Below are positions 1 to 6,663 of a stretch of DNA of 6,663 bases, piece after piece; within the stretch, counting starts at the first letter, position 1; every line of letters starts with the position of its first letter. The position numbers and the translations under genes were made by a program. The notes beneath the pieces were generated by a model. That model made no database searches, was not told the DNA's origin, and saw only the letters and a list, made by a program, of their open reading frames with translations. The DNA comes from Ghiorsea sp. Its GTDB lineage: Bacteria; Pseudomonadota; Zetaproteobacteria; Mariprofundales; Mariprofundaceae. The stretch covers positions 1 to 6,663 of the forward strand of contig JALUWH010000277.1 in the NCBI GenBank assembly GCA_027019685.1. Direction: 5' to 3'.

Positions 1-1
1 C

Positions 2-1312
2 TTGCAAGGCTATGCGGTGTATCGCAATTATATTAAAGGTGCATTGGATAAGCTGGGTGTAGATGTGCATGTGTTTCGTGCTGGTAAATATAAGTCAGCG
101 GCTGCACCTTTGATACAAAATGCCATGTCAGATGCAGAAAGAGAAGCCGATAGCCAATGGTTAAACACACTTTGGGATGTGTATAAAACGGATATTGAAA
201 CTATGCGTGGCATCAAAGCAGCGCGTTTGCAGGAAGTTTTAGATCATCCAGCACAAAGTATCAAAACTTATGATGGTGACTTGAGCAAACTGTTTGTTGC
301 AGAAGGTTGGGTTGACGGTTTGTTGTATCCAGAACAAGCAGATGCCAAGTTGCAGGTAAAAACAGGGCATGCTGAGCTGGTCGAATACAAATCATATTTG
401 ATGGCAAATACTGGTTTCTTACCCACACAACCGCAACAAACTGAGAATTGGGTCGGTATTATTACAGGCAGTGGTCAGATTTTATCGGGCGAACAACCTT
501 CAGGTACGATTGGCAGTGATACCATGGTTAAGTTGTTGCAAACTGCATTAGAAGATGAGCGTATCAAAGCTGTGGTGCTGCGTTTAAATACGCCTGGGGG
601 TAGTGCGCAGGCATCGGAGAGTATCCGTCATGCTGTTGAAGTGTTAAGGCAGCATGGGAAACCAGTGGTGGTGTCTATGGGAAGTATGGCGGCATCTGGT
701 GGCTATTGGATTGCTACTGCAGCCGACGAGATTTTGGCATCACCAGCCACCATTACAGGTTCTATAGGTGTTTTTGGTATTGTGCCTAATATTAGCCAGA
801 CTTTGAACAAGTTGGGTGTGCATACGGATGGTTTGGGTACGACCAAGTTAGCGGGTGCGATGCGCATAGATAAACCGTTAACACCTGAGCTGGCAGAATC
901 AATCCAGTTGAGCATTCATCAAATTTATCAGCAGTTTATTGGGCATGTAGCACAAGGGCGCAAGATGGATAAGTCTAAGGTTGAAGCATTGGCACAAGGT
1001 CACGTTTGGAGTGGTCGTGATGCTAAGGACTTGGGTTTGGTGGATGAGCTTGGTGATTTGGATGCTGCAATCAAGGCTGCGGCGCGATTGGCGCATATTG
1101 AGAAGAATCATACTGCAGTGGAAGTCACACCACCGATGAATGCATTGGAGTTCATGATGGAGAATGCATTGAGTGAGGTTTTGGTCTCTCTAGATATTCA
1201 GCCATCTGCAACCGTTACCATGTTGATGCAAGCATTGCATGTACAAGATGTTTTTGCGCTCAATGACCCGCGTGGTATTTATGCGTTGAGTGATATTCGA
1301 TTGTTGCAATAG
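2..1312 (+). CDS. sppA: Signal peptide peptidase SppA, 67K type (5' end outside window)
   Basis: Membrane-bound serine protease of the S49 family that degrades signal peptides left in the inner membrane after secretion; its catalytic domains face the periplasm. The visible 436 residues carry both halves of the tandem-repeat (E. coli-type) enzyme. The general-base lysine lies in GKYKSAAAP (visible Lys31, codon 92-94). The nucleophile lies in SMGSMAASGGYW (visible Ser232, codon 695-697). The 201-residue distance matches Lys209/Ser409 of E. coli SppA, so both members of the dyad are intact. GSIGVFGI follows the nucleophile as expected, and GHVWSGRDAKDLGLVDELGD (near residue 333) marks the C-terminal part. 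The C-terminus, with a FALNDPRGIYAL-like block, ends in the family's normal way. By comparison, about 180 N-terminal residues, including the membrane anchor, are missing beyond the edge. The TTG at 2-4 is an internal leucine codon, not a start. No terminator is visible downstream, so some readthrough into the next gene is possible. Confidence 0.95.
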   Translation: MQGYAVYRNYIKGALDKLGVDVHVFRAGKYKSAAAPLIQNAMSDAEREADSQWLNTLWDVYKTDIETMRGIKAARLQEVLDHPAQSIKTYDGDLSKLFVAEGWVDGLLYPEQADAKLQVKTGHAELVEYKSYLMANTGFLPTQPQQTENWVGIITGSGQILSGEQPSGTIGSDTMVKLLQTALEDERIKAVVLRLNTPGGSAQASESIRHAVEVLRQHGKPVVVSMGSMAASGGYWIATAADEILASPATITGSIGVFGIVPNISQTLNKLGVHTDGLGTTKLAGAMRIDKPLTPELAESIQLSIHQIYQQFIGHVAQGRKMDKSKVEALAQGHVWSGRDAKDLGLVDELGDLDAAIKAAARLAHIEKNHTAVEVTPPMNALEFMMENALSEVLVSLDIQPSATVTMLMQALHVQDVFALNDPRGIYALSDIRLLQ

Positions 1313-1323
1313 TTTATATTTAT

Positions 1324-1350
1324 TTGTTATATATAATATAGTACTATGAT
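1324..1350 (+). promoter_or_regulatory. Possible promoter for the methyltransferase gene
   Basis: The sppA-methyltransferase gap is very AT-rich. It holds TTGTTA (1324-1329) and TATGAT (1345-1350) 15 nt apart, which is slightly short for a sigma70 promoter. An exact TATAAT lies at 1332-1337 but has no good -35 box 16-18 nt upstream. A perfect 10-bp palindrome, ATAGTACTAT (1338-1347), overlaps this region and could be an operator or chance in AT-rich DNA. The pattern match is weak because any such AT-rich stretch yields -10-like hexamers. Confidence 0.25.
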
Positions 1351-1390
1351 TTTTATTTTGGCGAAGTTTAGTATTTAGTGCTTATTGACT

Positions 1391-1397
1391 GAAGGGG
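1391..1397 (+). promoter_or_regulatory. Ribosome binding site deciding the GTG start of the methyltransferase
   Basis: GAAGGGG ends 6 nt before the GTG at 1404-1406, a normal Shine-Dalgarno distance. An ATG at 1399 is in another frame that soon reaches a stop. In the methyltransferase frame a TGA at 1386-1388 blocks any extension beyond a CTG. GTG at 1404 is therefore the best start. Confidence 0.6.
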
Positions 1398-1403
1398 TAT
1401 GAT

Positions 1404-2102
1404 GTGGATGAAAATTGTAATATTAAGTTTTATGAAAAAGTTAAAGGAAGAGGGTTTAGTCCTACTTATGTTGCAGAAGTAGGTGTTTGGCATCCCAATA
1501 CATCAAATGTATACTCTTATATCCAGAGCGGAACTAAAACAATGTTGGTTGAACCTGACCCGAAATCAATACTTTTGATTAAAAAGAAGTGGGGTGAGAA
1601 AAGCAATGTTCAGCTCCATGAAGCGGCGATATGTGATTTTAACGGTGAAATAGAACTATGTCAGAGAGATAGCTCCACATTTGTTAGTTCTTTGCCAAGT
1701 AGCCCTGCATTAGTAAATGATAACTGTAATATTCAAGAGTCAGAAAGTTTTATGGCAAAAGCTTTGAAGTTTTCAGAAATTGATGATGGTACAATTGAAT
1801 TAATTTCTATTGATACTGAAGGTAGTGAATGGTTTGTAATCAAAAACATGATTAGTAGACCCGTTATTATATCAATTGAAACTCATGGTGGTATTTACGT
1901 TAACCCCTATATTAAAGAACTAAAAGCATGGATGCAGGATAATAGTTATGAGTTATGGTTTAAGGATAAAAGTGATTCAGTTTATGTTTTAAAAAATAAG
2001 AATACTATAACATTGCTAGATAGGCTATATTTATTTGGGATGAATTTATTAATTACATTGAAAGTAACTAGAAAGAAAATAAAGAAAATTATAGTTCAAT
2101 AG
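1404..2102 (+). CDS. FkbM-family SAM-dependent methyltransferase
   Basis: Predicted class I methyltransferase of 232 residues in the FkbM family. Members O-methylate sugars or other small hydroxyl acceptors and often sit in polysaccharide or natural-product loci; the substrate here is unknown. Visible motifs in order are a SAM-binding motif I region, VAEVGVWHPNTSN (23-35); the acidic motif II, VEPDP (49-53); AAICDFNGEIEL (74-85), where the family has its VGD/NGE-type strand; the hallmark IDTEGSEWFVIKNM (136-149); and ISIETHGG (156-163). The last 30 residues leave the fold as a hydrophobic stretch (about 208-221) followed by a lysine-rich end, which could be a membrane-associating tail. It starts with GTG behind a good ribosome site. 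Base composition is far more AT-rich than the flanking genes (17-32% G+C in three sampled lines near the 3' end), which suggests acquisition by transfer. The family call is strong, but the acceptor and pathway cannot be inferred from the unrelated neighbours. Confidence 0.85.
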   Translation: MDENCNIKFYEKVKGRGFSPTYVAEVGVWHPNTSNVYSYIQSGTKTMLVEPDPKSILLIKKKWGEKSNVQLHEAAICDFNGEIELCQRDSSTFVSSLPSSPALVNDNCNIQESESFMAKALKFSEIDDGTIELISIDTEGSEWFVIKNMISRPVIISIETHGGIYVNPYIKELKAWMQDNSYELWFKDKSDSVYVLKNKNTITLLDRLYLFGMNLLITLKVTRKKIKKIIVQ

Positions 2103-2105
2103 TTT

Positions 2106-2145
2106 GAAAAGCCTTCTTTATTTTAGTTAGAAGGCTTTTCTTGTG
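2106..2145. terminator. Bidirectional intrinsic terminator between convergent genes
   Basis: A perfect 12-bp inverted repeat, GAAAAGCCTTCT (2106-2117) and AGAAGGCTTTTC (2129-2140), encloses an 11-nt loop. Read on the plus strand, the 3' arm and tail are GGCTTTTCTTGT, a usable U-rich end for the methyltransferase transcript. Read on the minus strand, the 3' arm again ends in GGCTTTTC, so it can also end the recF-gyrB-purM transcript, though the tail beyond it (AAACT) is poor in U. The repeat starts 4 nt after the methyltransferase stop codon. Confidence 0.8.
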
Positions 2146-2150
2146 TATTA

Positions 2151-2181
2151 GTTACTCATGCTTGTTGATTAGCTGAGTAAC
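2151..2181. repeat. Second hairpin overlapping the purM stop codon
   Basis: GTTACTCA (2151-2158) and TGAGTAAC (2174-2181) are perfect inverted repeats. GCT (2160-2162) and AGC (2171-2173) extend the stem past a single bulged base, leaving an 8-nt loop. The repeat covers the last codons and the stop of purM. Neither side is followed by a U tract, so it is not a classical terminator. It may protect the 3' end of the mRNA or simply be chance. Confidence 0.5.
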
Positions 2182-3218
2182 GTAACAGCCTCACCATCGC
2201 GCTTATGAATATGACCAATATGATGAACTGTTTCACCAGCATCTTTAAGCACTTGTTCAGCTTGCGCTGCAGTATCTTTAGGCAGAATAACGACAAAACC
2301 AATACCCATATTAAATGTACGATAACGTTCATTTTTATCTACATCGGCGAAGCTGAGCAGATATTCAAATACGGGTGGTACACCCCATGAAGATACATCG
2401 ACAGTTACAGCCAAATCATCGGATAAAATACGTTCAAGGTTATCAAACATACCACCACCAGTAATATGTGAGAAGCCATGCACAGTAACACCGCTTTTCA
2501 TCAAAGCGTTAATGGCAGGTACATATAAACGTGTTGGTGCAAGCACTTTATCAATGGCTTTAGAGCCATCAGATAATGTGTCATTGTTCAAGTCGGCTTC
2601 ACCCAATTCTAAAAGTTTACGTACCATAGAGAAACCATTGGAGTGCGGGCCATTAGAAGCAAGCCCAAGTACCACATCACCATCGGCTATGGTTGAGCCA
2701 TCTACCATCTTGGGTTTATCAACCACACCCACGCAGAATCCACCAATATCATAATGACCAGGTGCATACATGCCTGGCATCTCAGCCGTTTCACCGCCAA
2801 TTAAGGCGCATTCACATGTTTTGCATGCATCGGCAATGCCTTCGACCACACCAGCCAAGGTTTCACCTTTAAGTGCACCTGTTGCTAAGTAGTCTAAGAA
2901 GAATAGTGGGGCAGCACCCAATGCAGCCAAGTCATTGACACACATAGCAACCGAATCAATACCAGCTACATGTGGTTTATCGTATTCTTGTAAAAGTAAT
3001 AGTTTGGTGCCTACACCATCTGTACCCGATACCAATACAGGCTCTTGCATATTGGAAAAGTCAGGTTGAAATAACCCACCAAATCCACCTAAACCTGCAA
3101 GCACTTCAGGGCGCATGGTGCTATTCACAGCGTTTTTAATCCTGCCAACAAAAGCATTGCCAGCATCAATATCTACGCCGCAATCAGCATAACTAAGTTG
3201 TTTTTTATGATTAGACAT
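2169..3218 (-). CDS. purM: Phosphoribosylformylglycinamidine cyclo-ligase (AIR synthetase)
   Basis: Cytoplasmic enzyme of the fifth step of de novo purine synthesis. It closes the imidazole ring of FGAM with ATP to give aminoimidazole ribonucleotide (AIR). The 349 residues match the usual length of about 345. Family blocks are all present: SYADCGVDIDAGN (9-21); the glycine-rich GTDGVGTKL nucleotide-binding strand (65-73); MCVNDLAALGAAP (92-104); GGETAEMPGMY (141-151); GLASNGPHSNGFS (185-197); HGFSHITGGG (247-256); and FNMGIGF (302-308). ATG at 3216-3218 is preferred over the TTG one codon upstream. It lies within the end of gyrB, so the two reading frames overlap by 8 nt (3211-3218). The upstream Shine-Dalgarno is weak (GAG about 8 nt before the ATG), which fits translation coupled to gyrB. 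purN, the frequent partner of purM, does not follow; purM is the last gene of the operon before the shared terminator. Confidence 0.97.
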   Translation of the reverse strand: MSNHKKQLSYADCGVDIDAGNAFVGRIKNAVNSTMRPEVLAGLGGFGGLFQPDFSNMQEPVLVSGTDGVGTKLLLLQEYDKPHVAGIDSVAMCVNDLAALGAAPLFFLDYLATGALKGETLAGVVEGIADACKTCECALIGGETAEMPGMYAPGHYDIGGFCVGVVDKPKMVDGSTIADGDVVLGLASNGPHSNGFSMVRKLLELGEADLNNDTLSDGSKAIDKVLAPTRLYVPAINALMKSGVTVHGFSHITGGGMFDNLERILSDDLAVTVDVSSWGVPPVFEYLLSFADVDKNERYRTFNMGIGFVVILPKDTAAQAEQVLKDAGETVHHIGHIHKRDGEAVTLLS

Positions 3219-5634
3219 CAAGATTTCTCACTTTTAGGGCATTGGCTTGGATAAAGTCGCGGCGTGGTTCAACAGCATCACCCATAAGGGTGGAGAATGT
3301 TTCATCTGCCGATACAACATCTTCAAGCGTAACTTTTAGGAATGTACGGTTTACAGGGTCAAGCGTGGTTTCCCACAATTGTTCAGGGTTCATTTCACCC
3401 AAACCTTTGTAGCGCTGGATGCTTAAACCACGACGGCCTTCTTTATCAATCAGGTTGGCAACATCATCATAGGTTTCAATTTCCCAACGTTTGTCACCAC
3501 TGGATACATAAGCACCAGCACCAACCAAAGATTGTGCATTGTTGCAAAGTTTTTGGGCTTCGGCGAACTCTACAGTGGATACCAAATCAATATCTAAGCG
3601 GGATATTTTGGTGCGACCATGATCACGACGCTCAAATTGTACCCAGTATGCATCTAAATCTTCATCTTTATAAATGCGGAATTTTAAATCTTCATCTGCA
3701 CGTGACTCTTGCTTGAATGTTTCAATGATACTTTGCAGGTGGGTGTCTAAGCGCTCTTTATCACGCATCATGGCGGCAGATAATTTTTTGCCCTCCACAA
3801 GCAATTTTAATACGCGACCATCCACACGTTGCGACAATCTCAGTATCAAAGCACGTATACGATGAATACTACGGATAAATGTTTGGAAACGCTCCGTTGT
3901 CATGGCTCCTTTTTTGGCAGACTCATGGTATTCTTTCTCAGCACTCCCATGCTCAAGTAAAAACTCTTGTAACTCACCATCATCAGCAATATATCTGTCT
4001 TTTTTACCCCTTGCCACACGATACAGTGGCGGTTTGGCAATATATAAATAACCACGCTCAATCAACTCTGGCATTTGACGGTAGAAGAATGTGAGTAATA
4101 AAGTCAAAATATGTGCACCATCAACATCAGCATCGGTCATAATAACAACTTTATGGTAACGTAACTTTGCAATATCAAAATCTTCTTTGCCAATGCCTGT
4201 ACCAAGTGCGGTAATCAAAGTGCCTACTTCTTGGCTAGACAACATTTTATCAAAACGAGCACGTTCCACATTCAAAATCTTACCTTTAAGTGGCAAAATC
4301 GCTTGTGTTCTGCGGTTACGACCCTGTTTGGCCGAGCCTCCCGCAGAGTCCCCTTCCACAAGGTAGATTTCAGAGTTTGCAGGGTCTTTTTCTTGGCAGT
4401 CAGCAAGCTTGCCTGGTAAGTTGGATACATCCAAAGCACCTTTACGGCGGGTCAAGTCACGGGCTTTACGTGCAGCATCCCTAGCAATTGCAGCTTCTGC
4501 TGCTTTACCAATAATCACATGTGCTTCTTTTGGGTTTTCTTCAAACCATTCAGACAGTTTTTCGTTTACTTTACTTTCAACAATAGGGCGTACTTCAGAT
4601 GACACCAATTTGTCTTTGGTTTGTGATGAGAATTTAGGGTCGGGCACTTTTACCGATAATACAGCCGTTAAACCTTCACGGCAGTCATCACCAGTCAGTG
4701 AAACTTTATGTTTTTTCAACAGCCCATTTGCGGATGCATAGCTGTTGATACAACGCGTGAGAGCCGCTCTTAATCCTGCTAAATGTGCACCACCGTCGCG
4801 TTGTGGGATATTATTGGTGTAGCAAAACACGTTTTCTTGGTAAGAATCGGTCCATTGCAATGAGAGTTCAACACCCACGTCGTCTTTATCGGTGTTGATG
4901 GTGATGCAACCTGGGTGAAGTGGGGAGCGCGCTTTATTTAAGTGCTCTACAAAAGCATTGATGCCGCCTTCATACTTGAACACTTGTTTTTGGTCGGTGC
5001 GTTCATCAACTAGCTCAATATGCACACCACTGTTCAAGAACGAAAGCTCACGTAGACGTTTACTTAAAGTATCGAAAGACATATTGCGGTGAGAGAATGT
5101 TTCTAAGCTGGGTAAGAAGCGTACTTCTGTGCCTGTGCCTTCAGCTTCACCAATCACGTGAATCGGTTGAACTGTATCACCACGTTCAAATCTACATTGA
5201 TAAATTTTACCATTGCGGCGAATAGTTAATTCCAAATAATCAGAAAGTGCATTAACTACCGATACACCCACACCATGCAAACCACCAGAGACTTTGTATG
5301 AGTTACTATCAAACTTACCACCCGCATGAAGAATAGTCATAATCACTTCGGCAGCCGAGCGTCCTTCTTCGGGATGCATATCCACTGGAATACCACGCCC
5401 ATTATCGCGAACAGTGATGGAGTCATCTGAGTGAATGATAACTTCAACTTTATCGCAATGACCAGCTAAAGCTTCATCGATAGAGTTATCCACGGCCTCG
5501 TAAACCATGTGATGCAAGCCAGTACCATCATCGGTGTCACCGATATACATACCAGGGCGTTTACGCACGGCATCCAGTCCTTTAAGAACCTTGATACTAT
5601 CCGCGCCATACTCTTCTTTTTGCTCTTCACTCAT
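3211..5634 (-). CDS. gyrB: DNA gyrase subunit B
   Basis: ATPase subunit of DNA gyrase, the A2B2 type II topoisomerase that introduces negative supercoils. At 807 residues it is close to E. coli GyrB (804). The GHKL ATPase domain has the catalytic glutamate and Mg-binding asparagine in YEAVDNSIDEA (Glu46, Asn50), DNGRGIP (Asp77 onward), the ATP lid GGLHGVGVSVVNAL (117-130) and, in the transducer, the QTK loop with Lys340. The Toprim domain has EGDSAGG (Glu427) and the metal-binding DADVD (Asp501, 503, 505). The insert of roughly 560-735 is typical of the long proteobacterial form, and its sequence differs strongly from the E. coli insert. The C-terminal block RYKGLGEMNPEQLWETT (741-757) binds GyrA and DNA. 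Asp429 and Lys450, equivalent to the E. coli quinolone-resistance positions 426 and 447, are wild type. Arg140, matching the coumarin-resistance position 136, is also kept. AGGT lies 6 nt before the ATG. The gene follows recF by 42 nt with no terminator between. Confidence 0.98.
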   Translation of the reverse strand: MSEEQKEEYGADSIKVLKGLDAVRKRPGMYIGDTDDGTGLHHMVYEAVDNSIDEALAGHCDKVEVIIHSDDSITVRDNGRGIPVDMHPEEGRSAAEVIMTILHAGGKFDSNSYKVSGGLHGVGVSVVNALSDYLELTIRRNGKIYQCRFERGDTVQPIHVIGEAEGTGTEVRFLPSLETFSHRNMSFDTLSKRLRELSFLNSGVHIELVDERTDQKQVFKYEGGINAFVEHLNKARSPLHPGCITINTDKDDVGVELSLQWTDSYQENVFCYTNNIPQRDGGAHLAGLRAALTRCINSYASANGLLKKHKVSLTGDDCREGLTAVLSVKVPDPKFSSQTKDKLVSSEVRPIVESKVNEKLSEWFEENPKEAHVIIGKAAEAAIARDAARKARDLTRRKGALDVSNLPGKLADCQEKDPANSEIYLVEGDSAGGSAKQGRNRRTQAILPLKGKILNVERARFDKMLSSQEVGTLITALGTGIGKEDFDIAKLRYHKVVIMTDADVDGAHILTLLLTFFYRQMPELIERGYLYIAKPPLYRVARGKKDRYIADDGELQEFLLEHGSAEKEYHESAKKGAMTTERFQTFIRSIHRIRALILRLSQRVDGRVLKLLVEGKKLSAAMMRDKERLDTHLQSIIETFKQESRADEDLKFRIYKDEDLDAYWVQFERRDHGRTKISRLDIDLVSTVEFAEAQKLCNNAQSLVGAGAYVSSGDKRWEIETYDDVANLIDKEGRRGLSIQRYKGLGEMNPEQLWETTLDPVNRTFLKVTLEDVVSADETFSTLMGDAVEPRRDFIQANALKVRNLDV

Positions 5635-5669
5635 TTGAATACCTCATTGACCATTCTGTTCATTCAAAT
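5633..5669 (-). promoter_or_regulatory. gyrB ribosome binding site within a small inverted repeat
   Basis: On the minus strand the recF-gyrB gap reads TGAGGT, then ATTCAA, then the ATG of gyrB, giving a good Shine-Dalgarno (core AGGT at 5641-5644) with 6-nt spacing. ATTTGAAT and ATTCAAAT (5633-5640 and 5662-5669 on the plus strand) are perfect 8-bp inverted repeats 21 nt apart. In the mRNA the downstream arm includes the A and U of the start codon, and the Shine-Dalgarno lies in the loop. The stem has only two G-C pairs, so it would be weak. The ribosome site is solid; a regulatory role for the stem is a guess. Confidence 0.5.
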
Positions 5670-5676
5670 CTTTTGT

Positions 5677-6663
5677 TCATTTTGTGTTTAAACTTAGGTG
5701 TAATGTGTGTTTGCGAATATCTTGGCTTACATCACCAGGTGCTGTCATCAGCACTTGACCTTGATGTTGACCTAATCTTTCCAACAAGCGCAAAGCGCGA
5801 GTATGGTCTAACGACTCCAAGCAATCATCAAGCAATAAAATTGGCATCAAACGTTTGGTTTCTTGTAATACCAAACACTCTGCCAATCGTAATGCAATAC
5901 CCGATACTTTTTGTTGACCCCTCGAACCACATACACGTATTTCACGGCTATTATAACTGATTTTTAATCTATCACAATGCGGGCCTTGGGTGACCCGACC
6001 TAGGCGGTGATGTTCCTCACGTTTATGCTGTAGCCAACTCAGCCATTCTTCTTTGTTTTCAAATGTTTGCCCTGTTAGTTCTAGCTGAAAGGGTAAATCC
6101 AACCAGTCGCTTTCTTGGGTTAAATATTGGTTTAATTTGGCAATAATTTCGGCACGTTTAGCTTTGATGATGCTACCATAGCTGACAATTTGTTGTTCCC
6201 AGCTACTTAATTCATCCGCAGAGCCATGATGACGCAATAAACGCCCCCGTTGCATCAGCGCACGCAAATAACCTTGATAGTGGGCATAAGAAGCGGCTTG
6301 TGTGGCAATCACCAACCTGTCTAGCCACTTGCGTCGTTCACCTGGTGCACCATCAATCAGCCGTACACCTTGGGGCGCATCAACAATCAATGAAATATGT
6401 TCAAACATTTCTTTGCGTGCAGCGATTTTTCTACCCTGCAAAGACATATCTACTTTACCCTTCTTGCCATCAACGCGTATATGCAATGGGCCATAACGTT
6501 GAATGGTGGCTTGAATATGAAAAGATTTTTTATCCCAGTGGGTAAGTTGTGGTGCTTTAGCTTGGCGAAATGAGCGACCATAAGCCAAGATATATGCAGC
6601 TTCCAACACAGTGGTTTTGCCGCTGCCATTGTCGCCACTAATCAGATTCAAATGCTCGCCGCA
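5677..6663 (-). CDS. recF: DNA replication and repair protein RecF (5' end outside window)
   Basis: SMC-like ABC ATPase that binds DNA at single-strand gaps and, with RecO and RecR, loads RecA onto SSB-coated DNA. The visible 328 residues begin just before the P-loop, so about 20 N-terminal residues are missing. The frame stays open to the window edge, and the TTG at 6649-6651 is an internal codon. In visible numbering: Walker A GDNGSGKTT (10-18); the RecF block GAPGERRKWLDR (105-116); GPHCDR (227-232); the ABC signature SRGQQK (247-252); Walker B ILLLDD (275-280); and the D-loop ESLD (283-286). Several of these differ from the usual forms: GPHRDD is normally seen where GPHCDR stands, and a SELD- or AELD-like D-loop is usual where ESLD stands. 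The catalytic P-loop and Walker B aspartates are intact and the reading frame is unbroken, so the protein is probably functional but divergent. It lies 42 nt upstream of gyrB, the standard origin-region order. Confidence 0.93.
   Translation of the reverse strand, partial: CGEHLNLISGDNGSGKTTVLEAAYILAYGRSFRQAKAPQLTHWDKKSFHIQATIQRYGPLHIRVDGKKGKVDMSLQGRKIAARKEMFEHISLIVDAPQGVRLIDGAPGERRKWLDRLVIATQAASYAHYQGYLRALMQRGRLLRHHGSADELSSWEQQIVSYGSIIKAKRAEIIAKLNQYLTQESDWLDLPFQLELTGQTFENKEEWLSWLQHKREEHHRLGRVTQGPHCDRLKISYNSREIRVCGSRGQQKVSGIALRLAECLVLQETKRLMPILLLDDCLESLDHTRALRLLERLGQHQGQVLMTAPGDVSQDIRKHTLHLSLNTK

Noticed and set aside
560..1060. Possible loss of the SppA active site
   Set aside because: Both the lysine in the first half and the serine in the second half are present at the expected distance, so the enzyme looks intact apart from truncation by the window edge.
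1313..1347. Terminator after sppA
   Set aside because: The only self-complementary stretches are short A/T runs and the ATAGTACTAT palindrome. There is no GC-rich stem followed by a U tract.
1402..1410. Second DnaA-box-like sequence ATGTGGATG at the start of the methyltransferase gene
   Set aside because: It is an isolated, imperfect match with no cluster of boxes around it and no other origin features in the gap.
3219..3221. TTG as an alternative start of purM
   Set aside because: It adds only one residue in front of a normal ATG and has no better ribosome site; the ATG at 3216-3218 is preferred.
3342..3716. 124-codon open frame on the plus strand opposite gyrB
   Set aside because: It is antisense to a strongly conserved part of gyrB, has no recognisable domain or ribosome site, and has a composition explained by the gyrB codons. 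The other antisense frames over gyrB, purM and recF are rejected for the same reason.
5486..5494. DnaA-box-like sequence TTATCCACG near the recF-gyrB boundary
   Set aside because: It is a single copy with one mismatch, and it encodes the invariant VDNS motif of GyrB, so protein conservation explains it.
6649..6651. TTG as the start of recF
   Set aside because: The frame continues open to the window edge and this codon lies immediately before the P-loop, so the strand that normally precedes the P-loop would be lost. The true start is outside the window.

Overview
The window is ordinary chromosomal DNA of a Gram-negative bacterium, most likely a proteobacterium. The GyrB is 807 residues and carries the long insert between the Toprim core and the C-terminal RYKGLGEMNPEQLWETT block that is typical of gammaproteobacterial-type gyrases. 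The SppA is of the long (67K, tandem-repeat) type found in E. coli. A Gammaproteobacterium or a related lineage such as the Zetaproteobacteria would fit, but the sequence alone does not decide between them.

Layout. On the plus strand, the left edge holds the 3' two thirds of sppA (2-1312). A short AT-rich gap (1313-1403) follows, then an AT-rich gene for an FkbM-type SAM-dependent methyltransferase (1404-2102). On the minus strand, reading from the right edge leftwards, are recF (5' end cut by the window), gyrB (42-nt gap after recF) and purM (start codon inside the end of gyrB). The two transcription directions meet at 2103-2168, where a perfect 12-bp stem-loop can act as a shared terminator. 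A second hairpin overlaps the purM stop codon. No gene-free stretch exceeds 91 bases.

How the genes relate. recF-gyrB is the distal part of the classical dnaA-dnaN-recF-gyrB cluster near the replication origin. dnaN and dnaA would therefore be expected to the right of the window. purM (purine synthesis, step 5) looks like a passenger at the end of this operon, with an 8-nt overlap that suggests translational coupling to gyrB. The methyltransferase gene has much lower G+C than its neighbours (17-32% in three 60-base lines near its 3' end, against 52-55% in sampled lines of sppA and gyrB) and looks like a later arrival, perhaps from a glycan-modification locus.

I found no undescribed system, mobile element, tRNA, rRNA or CRISPR array. 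The points worth a second look are the gyrB-purM overlap, the possibly transferred methyltransferase with its basic-hydrophobic tail, atypical signature residues in RecF, and small hairpins at the gyrB start and at the convergent 3' ends.
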